The notes under the pieces are model-generated. The model had not been told where the DNA came from. It saw only the letters and a program-made list of their open reading frames with translations, and did not search any database. A stretch of 64,000 nt of DNA from Gaiellasilicea sp963707575 (GTDB lineage Bacteria > Actinomycetota > Thermoleophilia > Gaiellales > Gaiellaceae). Where the stretch lies: assembly GCA_963707575.1 (NCBI GenBank), contig OY970171.1, forward strand, positions 434,001-498,000, read 5' to 3'. Both the position numbers and the translations under genes were made by a program. Positions 9,289 through 17,242 of the stretch are shown one piece after another (the stretch's first letter is position 1; each line of letters opens with the position of its first letter).

Positions 9289-9908
9289 CTGAGGTCCAGC
9301 GCGGCCAGCGCCTGCTTCGCAGCGGCCTGCTCGGCGTCCTTCTTCGCGCGGCCGGAGCCGCGGCCGAGCTCCTCGCCGTCGACGAGCGCAGCACATTCGA
9401 AGTGGCGGTCGTGCGGCGGGCCGTCCACCTCGAGCACGGTGTAGGAGACGCTGCGGCCGGACTTCGCGAGCGCCTCCTGGAGCTCGGTCTTGTGGTCGAC
9501 GTGCTCCGTGCGCGCGTACTCGATCCGGTCGGAGAACGCGGCCACGATCGCGGCCTCGATCGGCTCGTAGCCGTGCTCGAGGAAGAGCGCGGCGATCGCC
9601 GCCTCGAGGAGCGCCGCGGTGACGTTGCGGCTCTTGACGATCCGCCCGAGCTCGTCCGAGCCGATCGTCTGGGCCGCCGCCTCGCCCAGCTGCTCACCGA
9701 GCCGGAGCTCCCGCGCGACCTCCGAGCAGCTCTGCCGCGAGACCACGTGCGAGCGGATCTTCGCGAGCCTGCCCTCGGACGCCTCGGGGTAGCGCTCGTA
9801 CAGCTCGCGCGCGATCGCGAGCTCGAGCACGCTGTCGCCGAGGAACTCCAGCCGCTCGTACGACGACGCTCGGTCCGGCGCCCAGGAGGTGTGGGTCAAG
9901 ACGTGCAT
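9285..9908 (-). CDS. rnc: Ribonuclease III
   Basis: Double-strand-specific endoribonuclease for rRNA and mRNA processing. Signature ERLEFLGDSVLEL (18-30), the second metal-site region TAALLEAAIAALFLEHGY and a C-terminal dsRNA-binding domain ending in GRAKKDAEQAAAKQAL. The ATG at 9908 has GGCGGAG upstream but leaves out the expected first helix of the family. In the same frame upstream the sequence reads PEQLRSLIAALPAERL, which looks like that helix, yet no ATG, GTG or TTG precedes it. A CTG at 9938 could start a form ten residues longer. It follows acpP by 67 bases. Confidence 0.93.
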   Translation of the reverse strand: MHVLTHTSWAPDRASSYERLEFLGDSVLELAIARELYERYPEASEGRLAKIRSHVVSRQSCSEVARELRLGEQLGEAAAQTIGSDELGRIVKSRNVTAALLEAAIAALFLEHGYEPIEAAIVAAFSDRIEYARTEHVDHKTELQEALAKSGRSVSYTVLEVDGPPHDRHFECAALVDGEELGRGSGRAKKDAEQAAAKQALAALDLS

Positions 9909-9975
9909 CAGCCGCTCCGCCGGGAGCGCGGCGATCAGGCTCCGGAGCTGCTCCGGATCGCCTGTTGGGGCTGCG

Positions 9976-10221
9976 CTACTGGTGCGACGAGACGTAGTCG
10001 ACGGCCTGTCCGACAGTCGTGATCTTCTGCGCGTCCTCGTCCGAGATCTTGATCCCGAACTGATCCTCGAGCTCCATGATCAGCTCGACGAGATCGAGGG
10101 AATCCGCGTCCAGATCCTCCTGGAACGAGGCTTCCTCGTTGATCTCCGCGTCGTCCACGCCGAGCTGCTCGCTCAGGACTTCCTTGACCCGCTCGAAGAC
10201 TTCTTCACGCGACGCTGCCAA
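9976..10221 (-). CDS. acpP: Acyl carrier protein
   Basis: 81-residue acidic four-helix carrier of growing acyl chains. Ser41 in the DSLD motif (40-43) is the phosphopantetheine attachment site, and the helix II sequence LVELIMELEDQFG is typical. A DNA segment reading AAGAGAGGTCG lies about ten bases before the ATG and supplies the ribosome-binding site. It sits 39 bases after plsX in the classic rpmF-plsX-acpP-rnc order. PlsX, PlsC and the FakA/DegV pair encoded in this window would all connect to its acyl pool. Confidence 0.97.
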   Translation of the reverse strand: MAASREEVFERVKEVLSEQLGVDDAEINEEASFQEDLDADSLDLVELIMELEDQFGIKISDEDAQKITTVGQAVDYVSSHQ

Positions 10222-10260
10222 ATCGACCTCTCTTGGTAAGTGGGGCTGGAGCGCGCACGA

Positions 10261-11238
10261 TCATACAGTCGCCGACGTACGCCGCTCGGGGAAACGGGCG
10301 GCCAGACGCCCGACGACGTCGTGGTCGACCCCGCGCGCCGCCAGCCGGATCGCGTTCGCGATCGCCCGCCGCGAGGAGTTCCCGTGTGCGATCACGGCCA
10401 GGCCGCGCAGGCCGAGGAGGTAGGCGCCGCCGTACGTCTCGGGGTCGAGCCGGGTGCGCAGCCGGCGTGCGGCCGGCCGGATCAGCAGGCCGCCGAGCTT
10501 TCCGCGCGCCGTTGCGGTGATCTCGTCGCGCAGCGAGTCGAGCACCGTCCTGATCGTCCCCTCGAGCAGCTTCAGGGCGACGTTCCCGGTGAAGCCGTCG
10601 CAGACGACCACGTCGGCCGCGCCCGCGAGCAGGTCGCGGCTCTCCGCGTTGCCTGCGAACCGCAGCTCGGTCTCCGCGAGCAGCGCATGCGCCTCGAGCG
10701 TCAGCGCATTGCCCTTCTCCGGCTCCTCCCCGATCGAGAGCAGCCGCACCTCGGGGTCGGGGAGATCGAGCAGCTCCGCCGCGAAAATGGCGCCCATGTG
10801 CGCGAACTGGAGCAGGTGCTCGGCTCTGGCGTCGGCGTTCGCACCGGAGTCGAGCAGGACGGATGGGCCGCGACGGGTCGGGATCGGCACTGCGATGGCC
10901 GGTCGCAGGACGCCGGGAAGGCGGCGCATGTGCATCAGCCCCGCCGCGAGCATGGCGCCGGTGTTCCCGGCCGAGACGACCGCGTCGGCGCGTCCGTCGG
11001 CGACGGCGCGGCAGGCGGAGACCAGCGAGGAGTCCGGCTTCGCGCGCACCGCCTCAGCAGGCTTCTCGTGCATCTCGATCGTGTCGGGGGCGTCCACGAG
11101 CTCCAGCCCACCCGTGTCCATCCCGGGCCGGCCGAAGAGGACGACGTCGATGCCGTCGCGTGCGGCTTCGAGCGCGCCCGCGACGACTTCGTCGGACCCA
11201 CGGTCCCCGCCCATCGCGTCGACCGCGATTCTGGCCAA
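10261..11238 (-). CDS. plsX: Phosphate acyltransferase PlsX
   Basis: Converts acyl-ACP and phosphate to acyl-phosphate, the substrate of PlsY in membrane phospholipid synthesis; peripheral membrane enzyme. 325 residues with the family opening ARIAVDAMGGDRG and the core motifs VSAGNTGAMLAAG, LLDSGAN, SIGEEPEKGN and VVCDGFTGNVALK. I place the start at TTG (11238-11236), two bases after the rpmF stop, because the conserved N-terminus begins there. An open frame continues upstream through rpmF but is only a shadow of it. Confidence 0.95.
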   Translation of the reverse strand: MARIAVDAMGGDRGSDEVVAGALEAARDGIDVVLFGRPGMDTGGLELVDAPDTIEMHEKPAEAVRAKPDSSLVSACRAVADGRADAVVSAGNTGAMLAAGLMHMRRLPGVLRPAIAVPIPTRRGPSVLLDSGANADARAEHLLQFAHMGAIFAAELLDLPDPEVRLLSIGEEPEKGNALTLEAHALLAETELRFAGNAESRDLLAGAADVVVCDGFTGNVALKLLEGTIRTVLDSLRDEITATARGKLGGLLIRPAARRLRTRLDPETYGGAYLLGLRGLAVIAHGNSSRRAIANAIRLAARGVDHDVVGRLAARFPERRTSATV

Positions 11239-11240
11239 GG

Positions 11241-11429
11241 CTACGGCGCGGGAGTGCGGAGCGGCTCGATCTCGCGGCCCTTGTACGTGTGGCACGTGGG
11301 GCAGACGCGATGCGGCAGCTTGGGCTGGTGACAGGTCGGGCAGACGTTCACGCGCGGCGACTCGATGCCGTGCTGGGCGCGGCGCTTGTCGCGGCGGGCC
11401 TTGGAGGTTTTCTTCTTGGGGACTGCCAT
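11241..11429 (-). CDS. rpmF: 50S ribosomal protein L32
   Basis: 62-residue ribosomal protein. The basic N-terminus AVPKKKTSKARRDKRRAQH is followed by a zinc-ribbon pair CPTCHQPK and CPTCHTYKG, so this is the zinc-binding (C+) form. It is preceded by DUF177 (30-base gap) and followed two bases later by plsX, an arrangement found in many bacteria that links ribosome and membrane-lipid synthesis. Confidence 0.97.
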   Translation of the reverse strand: MAVPKKKTSKARRDKRRAQHGIESPRVNVCPTCHQPKLPHRVCPTCHTYKGREIEPLRTPAP

Positions 11430-11459
11430 GAGCGGCTGCGGAGTGTAGCGAACTCCTTC

Positions 11460-11969
11460 CTAGAGCCGATCCTTCAGCCCCTCGAGCGCCGACCAGCGCG
11501 GATCGACGACGACGTCCTCGTGCGTGTGCGGCTCCACGTTCAGGTCCTTGCCGCAGACCGGGCAGAGGCCGGCGCAGTCGGGCGCGTGCAGGATCTGGTC
11601 GGGCAGGGCGAGCGCGATCGCGTCGCGCGCCCACGCCGAGAGCTCGAGCTGGTCGTCGATCACGTATTCGCTCCGCAGCTCCTCCCCGGCGCCGGCGTCG
11701 TCCGCGTGGTACTCCCGCGCGTCGATCGAGACGTCGACGACAGCGTCGGCGAGACAGCGCATGCACGGGCCGTGCAGCCGCACGTCGAACGCGAGCCGGA
11801 TGTCGAGCCCCGTCGTCGCCTGTACGAGCGTCAGCTCGGCTTCGACCGCCTGCGGCACGGGCAGGTAGCGCTGGCCGCCGAGGTCGAACGGCTCGAGCTC
11901 GATCTCGACTGCGTCACGGTGCTCGTCGCCCGAGCGCAGGCGGAGCCGGCGGAGAGGGAAGCGGGTCAC
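11460..11969 (-). CDS. DUF177/YceD family protein
   Basis: 169-residue YceD/DUF177 protein, a family nearly always next to rpmF and linked to 23S rRNA accumulation and ribosome assembly. It has the two cysteine pairs typical of the zinc-binding version: CMRC in the middle (GPCMRCLADAVVDVSI) and CAGLCPVCGKDLN near the C-terminus, followed by WSALEGLK. It follows the EamA transporter by nine bases and precedes rpmF by 30. Confidence 0.93.
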   Translation of the reverse strand: MTRFPLRRLRLRSGDEHRDAVEIELEPFDLGGQRYLPVPQAVEAELTLVQATTGLDIRLAFDVRLHGPCMRCLADAVVDVSIDAREYHADDAGAGEELRSEYVIDDQLELSAWARDAIALALPDQILHAPDCAGLCPVCGKDLNVEPHTHEDVVVDPRWSALEGLKDRL

Positions 11970-11978
11970 GGACCGAGA

Positions 11979-12908
11979 CTAGCGCGCTCTGGTCGGCGCC
12001 ACGGCACCGGGCCGGGCTGTCGGCGCAGCCAGCGGCCGCGCCGAGACGATCAGGATCACCGCGGCGAGGATCGCCGCACCCCCCACGAGCACGCGGGCGC
12101 CGAGCGGCTCGCTCAGCACGAGCGTCCCGAGCGCCACCGCGACGACCGGGTTCACGTAGGCGTACGTGCCGACGAGCGAGGTGGGCGCATTCCGCAGCAG
12201 CCAGACGTAGGCCGAGAAGCCCACCAGAGATCCGATCAGCACGAGGTAGGCGAGCGCTGCGAGCGACTCGCCGGAGATGGCGGCCACGTCGACATCGCCG
12301 GCCTCGCCGCGCACGAGCCCGCCGAGCCCGAGCAGCACCCCGCCGGCGAGCATCTGCAGGGCCGCACCCGCGAGCGGCCGGTCCGGCAGCTCCGCCCGGC
12401 GGGCGTAGAGCGACCCGGCCGCCCAGGCCAGCGAGCCCACGAGCACTACGGCGGCACCGCCGAGCGAGCCGCCACCGGCGCCGCCCGCGAGCAGCGCAAC
12501 ACCGCCGAAGCCGACGACGAGGCCGGCCACGGCGGCCGGCGCGAGCCGCTGGCCGAGGAAGACACGGTCGAGGAGCGCGAGCCAGAGCGGCACGGAGCCG
12601 ACGATCAGCGCGACCGTGCCGGTGTCGATCGTCTGCTGCGCGATCGCCACGCCGCCGTTCCCAAAGAGGAGCAGAGCCCCGCCGATCAGGATCGCCGCCC
12701 GCCACTGGGGCCACGTCGGGCGCAGCCCTCGGCCGACGAGTAGCCAGAGCAGGCTGCCCGCGATCAGGAAGCGCAACGACAGCATGAGAAGCGGCGGGAT
12801 CGTCCGCATGGCGAGCTCGATCCCGAGGTAGGTCGACCCCCAGATCAGGTAGATCGCTGCGAGCGCGGCCCAGACGGCAGGACGGCGCCGGGCATCGAGG
12901 TCCCCCAT
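11979..12908 (-). CDS. EamA/DMT-superfamily transporter
   Basis: About 309-residue inner-membrane permease with ten predicted transmembrane helices in two EamA repeats. The first repeat opens with AALAAIYLIWGSTYLGI and contains RFLIAGSLLWLL; the second contains VGSLAWAAGSLYARR and YAYVNPVVAVALGTLVLSEPL. Substrates of such drug/metabolite exporters cannot be read from sequence. I choose ATG at 12908; a TTG at 12944 would add 12 hydrophilic residues. Its place between the SepIVA-like gene and DUF177 is not usual in actinobacteria and may be an insertion into the housekeeping run. Confidence 0.88.
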   Translation of the reverse strand: MGDLDARRRPAVWAALAAIYLIWGSTYLGIELAMRTIPPLLMLSLRFLIAGSLLWLLVGRGLRPTWPQWRAAILIGGALLLFGNGGVAIAQQTIDTGTVALIVGSVPLWLALLDRVFLGQRLAPAAVAGLVVGFGGVALLAGGAGGGSLGGAAVVLVGSLAWAAGSLYARRAELPDRPLAGAALQMLAGGVLLGLGGLVRGEAGDVDVAAISGESLAALAYLVLIGSLVGFSAYVWLLRNAPTSLVGTYAYVNPVVAVALGTLVLSEPLGARVLVGGAAILAAVILIVSARPLAAPTARPGAVAPTRAR

Positions 12909-12986
12909 CGAATCAGGATGGCGACGGTGGGACGTCGCCCGCAAGTCGAATCTGCGCTGGACTCGATCAGCAGCGCTGATCAGGTG

Positions 12987-13505
12987 CTACAGGTAACTGC
13001 CGTCGTCGTCCTCGGGGGCGGTGGGCTCACGCGGCCCCACGCCGGCGACCACCGTCTCCTGCGAGCGCTCGTGCAGCCGCTCGCGGCCGCGCTTGACCGC
13101 GGTCAGGAACTTGTCGAGGTTGACCTCGAGCGTGGAGAGGATCCCGTCCGCCCAGTCCTCCATCTCGAGCCGCGTCTCGCGGGCCTGCCGGCGGGAGTCG
13201 TCCACGATCTCCTGCGCCTGGCGCTCGGCGAGCTTGACGATCTCGGTCTGCGAGGCCTCGCGCACGGCCTGCTCACGCGCCTCGCCGAGGATCCGGTCGA
13301 CCTCGCGCTTCGCCTCGGCCAGCATCTCCTGCCGCTCCTTGACGATCCAGCGGGCCTGCTTGATCTCCTCGGGGATGGTCGCGCGCATCTGGTCGAGGAT
13401 GTCGTAGATCTCCTCGCGGTCGATGCGAACCTGGTCGGTGAGCGGCACCGCTTTCGCGTTGTGCACGAGGTCGTCGAGCTTGTCGATGAGTACGAGGACG
13501 TCCAT
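12987..13505 (-). CDS. SepIVA-like coiled-coil protein (DivIVA-related)
   Basis: 172-residue protein, almost entirely predicted coiled coil (IDKLDDLVHNAKAVPLTDQV, then a long charged helix to about residue 145) with an acidic disordered tail. By sequence style and position next to coaD and near DUF177 and rnc it matches mycobacterial Rv2927c/SepIVA, a DivIVA-like septation factor. It is often auto-annotated as an ATP synthase B-like subunit, which the context does not support. Probable role: cell-envelope growth or division scaffold. It starts 14 bases after the preceding coaD stop on the minus strand. Confidence 0.75.
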   Translation of the reverse strand: MDVLVLIDKLDDLVHNAKAVPLTDQVRIDREEIYDILDQMRATIPEEIKQARWIVKERQEMLAEAKREVDRILGEAREQAVREASQTEIVKLAERQAQEIVDDSRRQARETRLEMEDWADGILSTLEVNLDKFLTAVKRGRERLHERSQETVVAGVGPREPTAPEDDDGSYL

Positions 13506-13519
13506 TTGTCTCCAGAAGT

Positions 13520-14035
13520 TTACTCGCGGGGGTTCTCAGGGGCGCCGGGACGGCCGTTCGGGAATTTCTCCGCGAGTCGGCGCGCCACCGTGTCCGGCAC
13601 AAGCTTGTCCACCTTTCCTCCGAACGCGGCGATCTCCTTCACGCCGCTGGAGGAGACGAAGCTGACCTGCGGGCTCGCCATCACGTAGACGGTCTCGATC
13701 TCGGGGGCGAGGTGGCGGTTGAGCTGGTTCATCTGGAACTCCCATTCGAAGTCCGAGATCACCCGCAGGCCCTTCACGATCACGCGCGCCTCCCAGCGCC
13801 GGGCGAACTCGACCACGAGCTCGGAGAAGACGTCCACCTCGACGTTGTCCAGCTCCGTGAGCGCCTCCTTCAGGAAGTCGACCCGCTCGTCGAGCGAGAA
13901 GAGCGTCTCCTTGTGCCGAGGCGTCCCGACCACGCCGACGACGACACGGTCGAAGATCGCGGAGGCGCGGGAGATCACGTCGACGTGGCCGAACGTGACG
14001 GGGTCGTAGCTCCCTGGGCAGATGGCGGTGATCAT
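13520..14035 (-). CDS. coaD: Pantetheine-phosphate adenylyltransferase
   Basis: Fourth step of coenzyme A synthesis: transfers AMP from ATP to 4'-phosphopantetheine. 171 residues with the nucleotidyltransferase motif CPGSYDPVTFGHVDVI (residues 6-21), KGLRVISDFEWEFQMNQLNRHL and the C-terminal SFVSSSGVKEIA (the family's S-S-T/G-x-V-K/R-E motif). The start ATG at 14035 overlaps the rsmD stop as ATGA, a reliable translational-coupling signal. It feeds the CoA and ACP pools used by acpP and plsX in the same run. Confidence 0.96.
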   Translation of the reverse strand: MITAICPGSYDPVTFGHVDVISRASAIFDRVVVGVVGTPRHKETLFSLDERVDFLKEALTELDNVEVDVFSELVVEFARRWEARVIVKGLRVISDFEWEFQMNQLNRHLAPEIETVYVMASPQVSFVSSSGVKEIAAFGGKVDKLVPDTVARRLAEKFPNGRPGAPENPRE

Positions 14036-14565
14036 GGGTGCTCGTAGAGGGTGAGCCGGGCGGAACCGTACCGCCGCGAGGTGCGCAGCGCGAGCGGGAG
14101 CACCGGCTCGGTCTTCGAGCCGGTCTCCACGACGACGAGACCGTCGGGCGCGAGCACGCGCTCCAGCGCTCCCGCAAGCCGCGGCTCGAGCTCGGGCCAG
14201 AGCTCGTAGGGCGGGTCGACGAGGACGAGGTCGTAGGTGCGGGGCTCCTGGCGCAGCGCCCAGACGGCGTCGCCGCAGACGACGCGCGCTCCCGTCAGGC
14301 CGAGCTTCTCCAGGTTCTGCGAGATCGTGCGACACGCAGCTCGGTCGCTCTCCACGAACGTGGCGCTCGCGGCGCCGCGCGAGAGCGCCTCGAGACCCAT
14401 CGCGCCCGAGCCGGCGAAGAGATCGAGGACGGCGGCGCCGTCGACGGGGCCGATCAGGTTGAAGGCGGCTTCGCGGACTCGATCGCCCGTCGGGCGCGTC
14501 GCGAGTCCCTTCGGGGCTGAGATCCCCGCGCCCCGCTTGCTGCCGGCGATGATCCGCACCGGCAC
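14032..14565 (-). CDS. rsmD: 16S rRNA (guanine-966-N2)-methyltransferase RsmD
   Basis: SAM-dependent methyltransferase for G966 of 16S rRNA. 177 residues: SAM-binding motif DLFAGSGAMGLEALSRGA (49-66), FVESD motif, and catalytic VDPPY (family D/N-PPY). The N-terminal RIIAGSKRG and RPTGDRVREAAFNLI are family hallmarks. It is coupled to coaD by a 4-base overlap, the common rsmD-coaD pairing in Gram-positive bacteria. Confidence 0.95.
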   Translation of the reverse strand: MPVRIIAGSKRGAGISAPKGLATRPTGDRVREAAFNLIGPVDGAAVLDLFAGSGAMGLEALSRGAASATFVESDRAACRTISQNLEKLGLTGARVVCGDAVWALRQEPRTYDLVLVDPPYELWPELEPRLAGALERVLAPDGLVVVETGSKTEPVLPLALRTSRRYGSARLTLYEHP

Positions 14566-14580
14566 ATTCTCGCCCTCAGG

Positions 14581-15054
14581 TCAGGCGAGCCGGACGACGA
14601 CCTCGACGTTCCCGTCCTCCCAGCGCCGCACGAGCTCCTCGCCCAGCCCGCCGACGAGGGCGAGGGCCGGCCCGTTGCCGAACGCGACCAGCGCGCGGAA
14701 GCGGAGGATGCCCTGTTCGCGCGCGAGCAGCTTCAGCGACTCGACGAGCCGGCGGCCGAGCCCGCGCCCTTGCCACTCGTCCACGACCTCGAAGGCGATC
14801 TCCGCCTCTGGACCGTCCGCGTCGCGGACGAAGCGGGCGATCCCGACCGTGCGGCCGGTCTCGCGCTCGATCGCGGCGACCGCCTCGCGGCCGCAACAGC
14901 CCACGTCCGCGAGATGGACGAGATCGCGCTCGAGCAACCGCGGCTTCGAGCCGAGGAAGCGCAGGCTGCGGCTGCGCTCCGAGAGGCCCTCGAAGACCTC
15001 GAGCACCGGCCGTCGCTCGCCCCAGTTGAGCTGCCTGATCGCGATCCCGTCCAT
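14581..15054 (-). CDS. GNAT-family N-acetyltransferase
   Basis: 157-residue acetyltransferase. The acetyl-CoA-binding motif A reads EIAFEVVDEWQGRGLGRRLVESL (around residues 89-111, Q-x-x-G-x-G/A type). It also contains the FLGSKPRL segment often seen in GNATs fused to, or resembling, protein lysine acetyltransferases. The substrate cannot be named. It lies between recG and rsmD on the same strand, 78 bases after recG, with an 18-bp perfect palindrome in the gap. Confidence 0.82.
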   Translation of the reverse strand: MDGIAIRQLNWGERRPVLEVFEGLSERSRSLRFLGSKPRLLERDLVHLADVGCCGREAVAAIERETGRTVGIARFVRDADGPEAEIAFEVVDEWQGRGLGRRLVESLKLLAREQGILRFRALVAFGNGPALALVGGLGEELVRRWEDGNVEVVVRLA

Positions 15055-15110
15055 GAGCTGATCCTGCCGACGGCGGTTGGCGCCACGCGTTCGGTGCTCC
15101 GGCCGCGATC

Positions 15111-15128
15111 GGTGCGGTTAACCGCACC
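15111..15128. promoter_or_regulatory. Perfect 18-bp palindrome upstream of the GNAT gene
   Basis: GGTGCGGTTAACCGCACC, two 9-base arms with no spacer, lies five bases beyond the recG stop and 56 bases before the GNAT start. A spacer-free perfect dyad fits a dimeric repressor operator better than an intrinsic terminator, as there is no loop and no T-tract. Confidence 0.45.
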
Positions 15129-15132
15129 CGTG

Positions 15133-17193
15133 CTAGGACTTGCCGAGGTGCTCGGACTCGCCGAGGAAGGAGTCGACCTCCGGCGCCATCGTCCCGGCCG
15201 GGAGCGAGCCCGCCGCGTCGCGGGCCGCCTCGAGCAGCTCGCGGTCCTTCGTGATGCGCGCGAAGCGGAGGTCTGACAGGCCGGACTGGCGCGCGCCGAG
15301 CAGCTGGCCGCCGCCGCGGATCTCGAGGTCCTTCTCGGCCAGCTCGAAGCCGTCGGTCGAGGCGACCATCGCCTCGAGCCGCTCGCGGGCGCTCTCGGTC
15401 AGCTCGTCCTTGGCGCGCGAGATCAGCAGGCAGTACGACTGCTCCGCCCCGCGCCCGACGCGCCCGCGCAGCTGGTGGAGCTGCGCGAGCCCGAAGCGGT
15501 CGGCCTCCTGGACGATCATGATCGTCGCGTTAGGCACGTCGACGCCGACCTCGATCACGGTCGTCGCCACGAGCACGTCCAGCTCCCGCGCCTTGAAGCT
15601 CGCCATCAGCTCGCGCCGGTCGGCCGGCTTCAGCCTCCCGTGCATGCAGCCCACGCGGAAGCCCTTCAGCTCGCCGGCGCGGAGCTGGTCGGCTTCCTGC
15701 TCGGCGGCGCGGGCGAGGGTCGTCGCCGACTCCTCGATCAGCGGGCAGACCACGTAGGCCTGCCGGCCCTCGGCGAGGTGCGCGCGCAGCCGCGTGTACG
15801 CCTCCGAGCTGCGCTCGTCGGTCACCCACGCCGTGACGATGGGCTTGCGCGAGGCGGGCGGCTTCGCGATCTCGCTCACCGCGAGATCTCCGTACACCGT
15901 CAGCGCGAGCGTGCGCGGGATCGGCGTCGCCGTCATGTGCAGGACGTGCGGCGCACGCCCCTCGGCGAGCGCGGAGCGCTGCTCGACGCCGAAGCGATGC
16001 TGCTCGTCGACGACGGCGACGGCGAGATCGCGGAAGTCGAACCCCTCCTGGATCAGCGCGTGCGTGCCGACCACGACGTCCGCGTCCGGCCCGCGGGACC
16101 GGAACGAGCCGGTGACGAGCGCACACGAGACCCCGAGCTGCGCGCAGATCGCCTCGATGGTCAGGAAGTGCTGCTCGGCCAGAGTCTCCGTCGGCGCCAT
16201 CAGCGCGCCCTGCCGGCCCGCCTCGACCGCCCGCAGCAGCGCGTACAGCGCTACGACCGTCTTGCCCGAGCCGACGTCGCCCTGGAGCAGGCGCTGCATC
16301 GGGGTCGTGCGGGCGAGGTCGGCGTCGAGCTCGGCGATCGCCGCCTCCTGGTGCTCGGTCAGCTCGAAGGGCAGGACGGCGCGGTAGCGCTCGATCAGCT
16401 CGCCCGGCTCCGCGAGGGCCACGGCGACCGCCTCCTCGCGCTCCGCCGCCTGGCGCACGAGCGCGAGCTGAAGCGTGAGCAGCTCGTCGAACGCGAGCCG
16501 CTGCCTGCCCTCCTCCGCTTCTGCGAGCGAGCGCGGCCGGTGCAGCGCGACGAGCGCGTCGCCTCGCAGGGGCAGGCCGCGTTCGGCCTTCACGGCGGCG
16601 GGCAGCGGATCGGGCCGGTCGTCCGCGAGCGGCAGCGCGCTCTCGACGAGCTCCCGCAGCTTCGCGCTCGCCACCTCCTCGCTGGCGGGATAGACCGGCG
16701 CGAAGTCGGCGGTCGCCGAGCCGCCGTTCAGGTCGTACGAGCGCACCTGGAAGCCGTAGCGGTTCGGCACGCCGCGCAGCCGGACGCGGGTTCCGGGCAC
16801 GAGCTTCTCCTGCAGCCACGGCTGGTTGAACCAGGTGGCAGAGATCTGGCCGCTGCCGTCCGAGACCTGAGCCGTCAGGATCTGCAAGCGGCCCCGTCCC
16901 CGCCGGGACGAGGTCTTCAGGATCTCCCCCGCGATCACGACCTCGTCGTCGCCCCACAGCTCCGCGATCCGCTTCTCGGGCACCGGCTCCTCGTAGCGCC
17001 GAGGACGGTGGTCGAGCAGGTCGCCCACACGCTCCAGGCCGAGCTTCGCCAGGCGCTTGCGCAACGTCGGCCCGACGCCGCTCAAGGAATCGACGGGAGC
17101 CTCGAGCCGCTCCGGATGGAAACGGCCGCGCGTCGGCCTCCAGCCGTCGTCGGGCGGGTCCACGGCGGCGAAACCGGGCTGTGGCCGGCTCAT
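15133..17193 (-). CDS. recG: ATP-dependent DNA helicase RecG
   Basis: Branched-DNA translocase that remodels stalled replication forks and Holliday junctions. 686 residues: N-terminal HhH-like LSGVGPTLRKRLAKLG, wedge/OB domain (VVIAGEIL... QISATWFNQPWL), Walker A GDVGSGKTVVA, Walker B AVVDEQHRFGVEQR (DEQH box), MTATPIPRTLAL and the helicase C motifs ATTVIEVGVDVPNA and QLRGRVGRG. The start ATG at 17193 begins the first conserved segment; an in-frame extension upstream lacks similarity. It is 49 bases after degV. The rpmB-asp23-fakA-recG neighbourhood is conserved in Firmicutes. Confidence 0.96.
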   Translation of the reverse strand: MSRPQPGFAAVDPPDDGWRPTRGRFHPERLEAPVDSLSGVGPTLRKRLAKLGLERVGDLLDHRPRRYEEPVPEKRIAELWGDDEVVIAGEILKTSSRRGRGRLQILTAQVSDGSGQISATWFNQPWLQEKLVPGTRVRLRGVPNRYGFQVRSYDLNGGSATADFAPVYPASEEVASAKLRELVESALPLADDRPDPLPAAVKAERGLPLRGDALVALHRPRSLAEAEEGRQRLAFDELLTLQLALVRQAAEREEAVAVALAEPGELIERYRAVLPFELTEHQEAAIAELDADLARTTPMQRLLQGDVGSGKTVVALYALLRAVEAGRQGALMAPTETLAEQHFLTIEAICAQLGVSCALVTGSFRSRGPDADVVVGTHALIQEGFDFRDLAVAVVDEQHRFGVEQRSALAEGRAPHVLHMTATPIPRTLALTVYGDLAVSEIAKPPASRKPIVTAWVTDERSSEAYTRLRAHLAEGRQAYVVCPLIEESATTLARAAEQEADQLRAGELKGFRVGCMHGRLKPADRRELMASFKARELDVLVATTVIEVGVDVPNATIMIVQEADRFGLAQLHQLRGRVGRGAEQSYCLLISRAKDELTESARERLEAMVASTDGFELAEKDLEIRGGGQLLGARQSGLSDLRFARITKDRELLEAARDAAGSLPAGTMAPEVDSFLGESEHLGKS

Positions 17194-17242
17194 CGGCCCG
17201 AGTATGGCACGGGGCGCGGTCGGCGCCGGCCCCTCGCGCTCG

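Noticed and set aside
13536..14335. Frames extending coaD upstream through rsmD
   Set aside because: The ATGA overlap and the conserved MITAICPGSYDP start fix the coaD start at 14035; the upstream part is rsmD in another frame.
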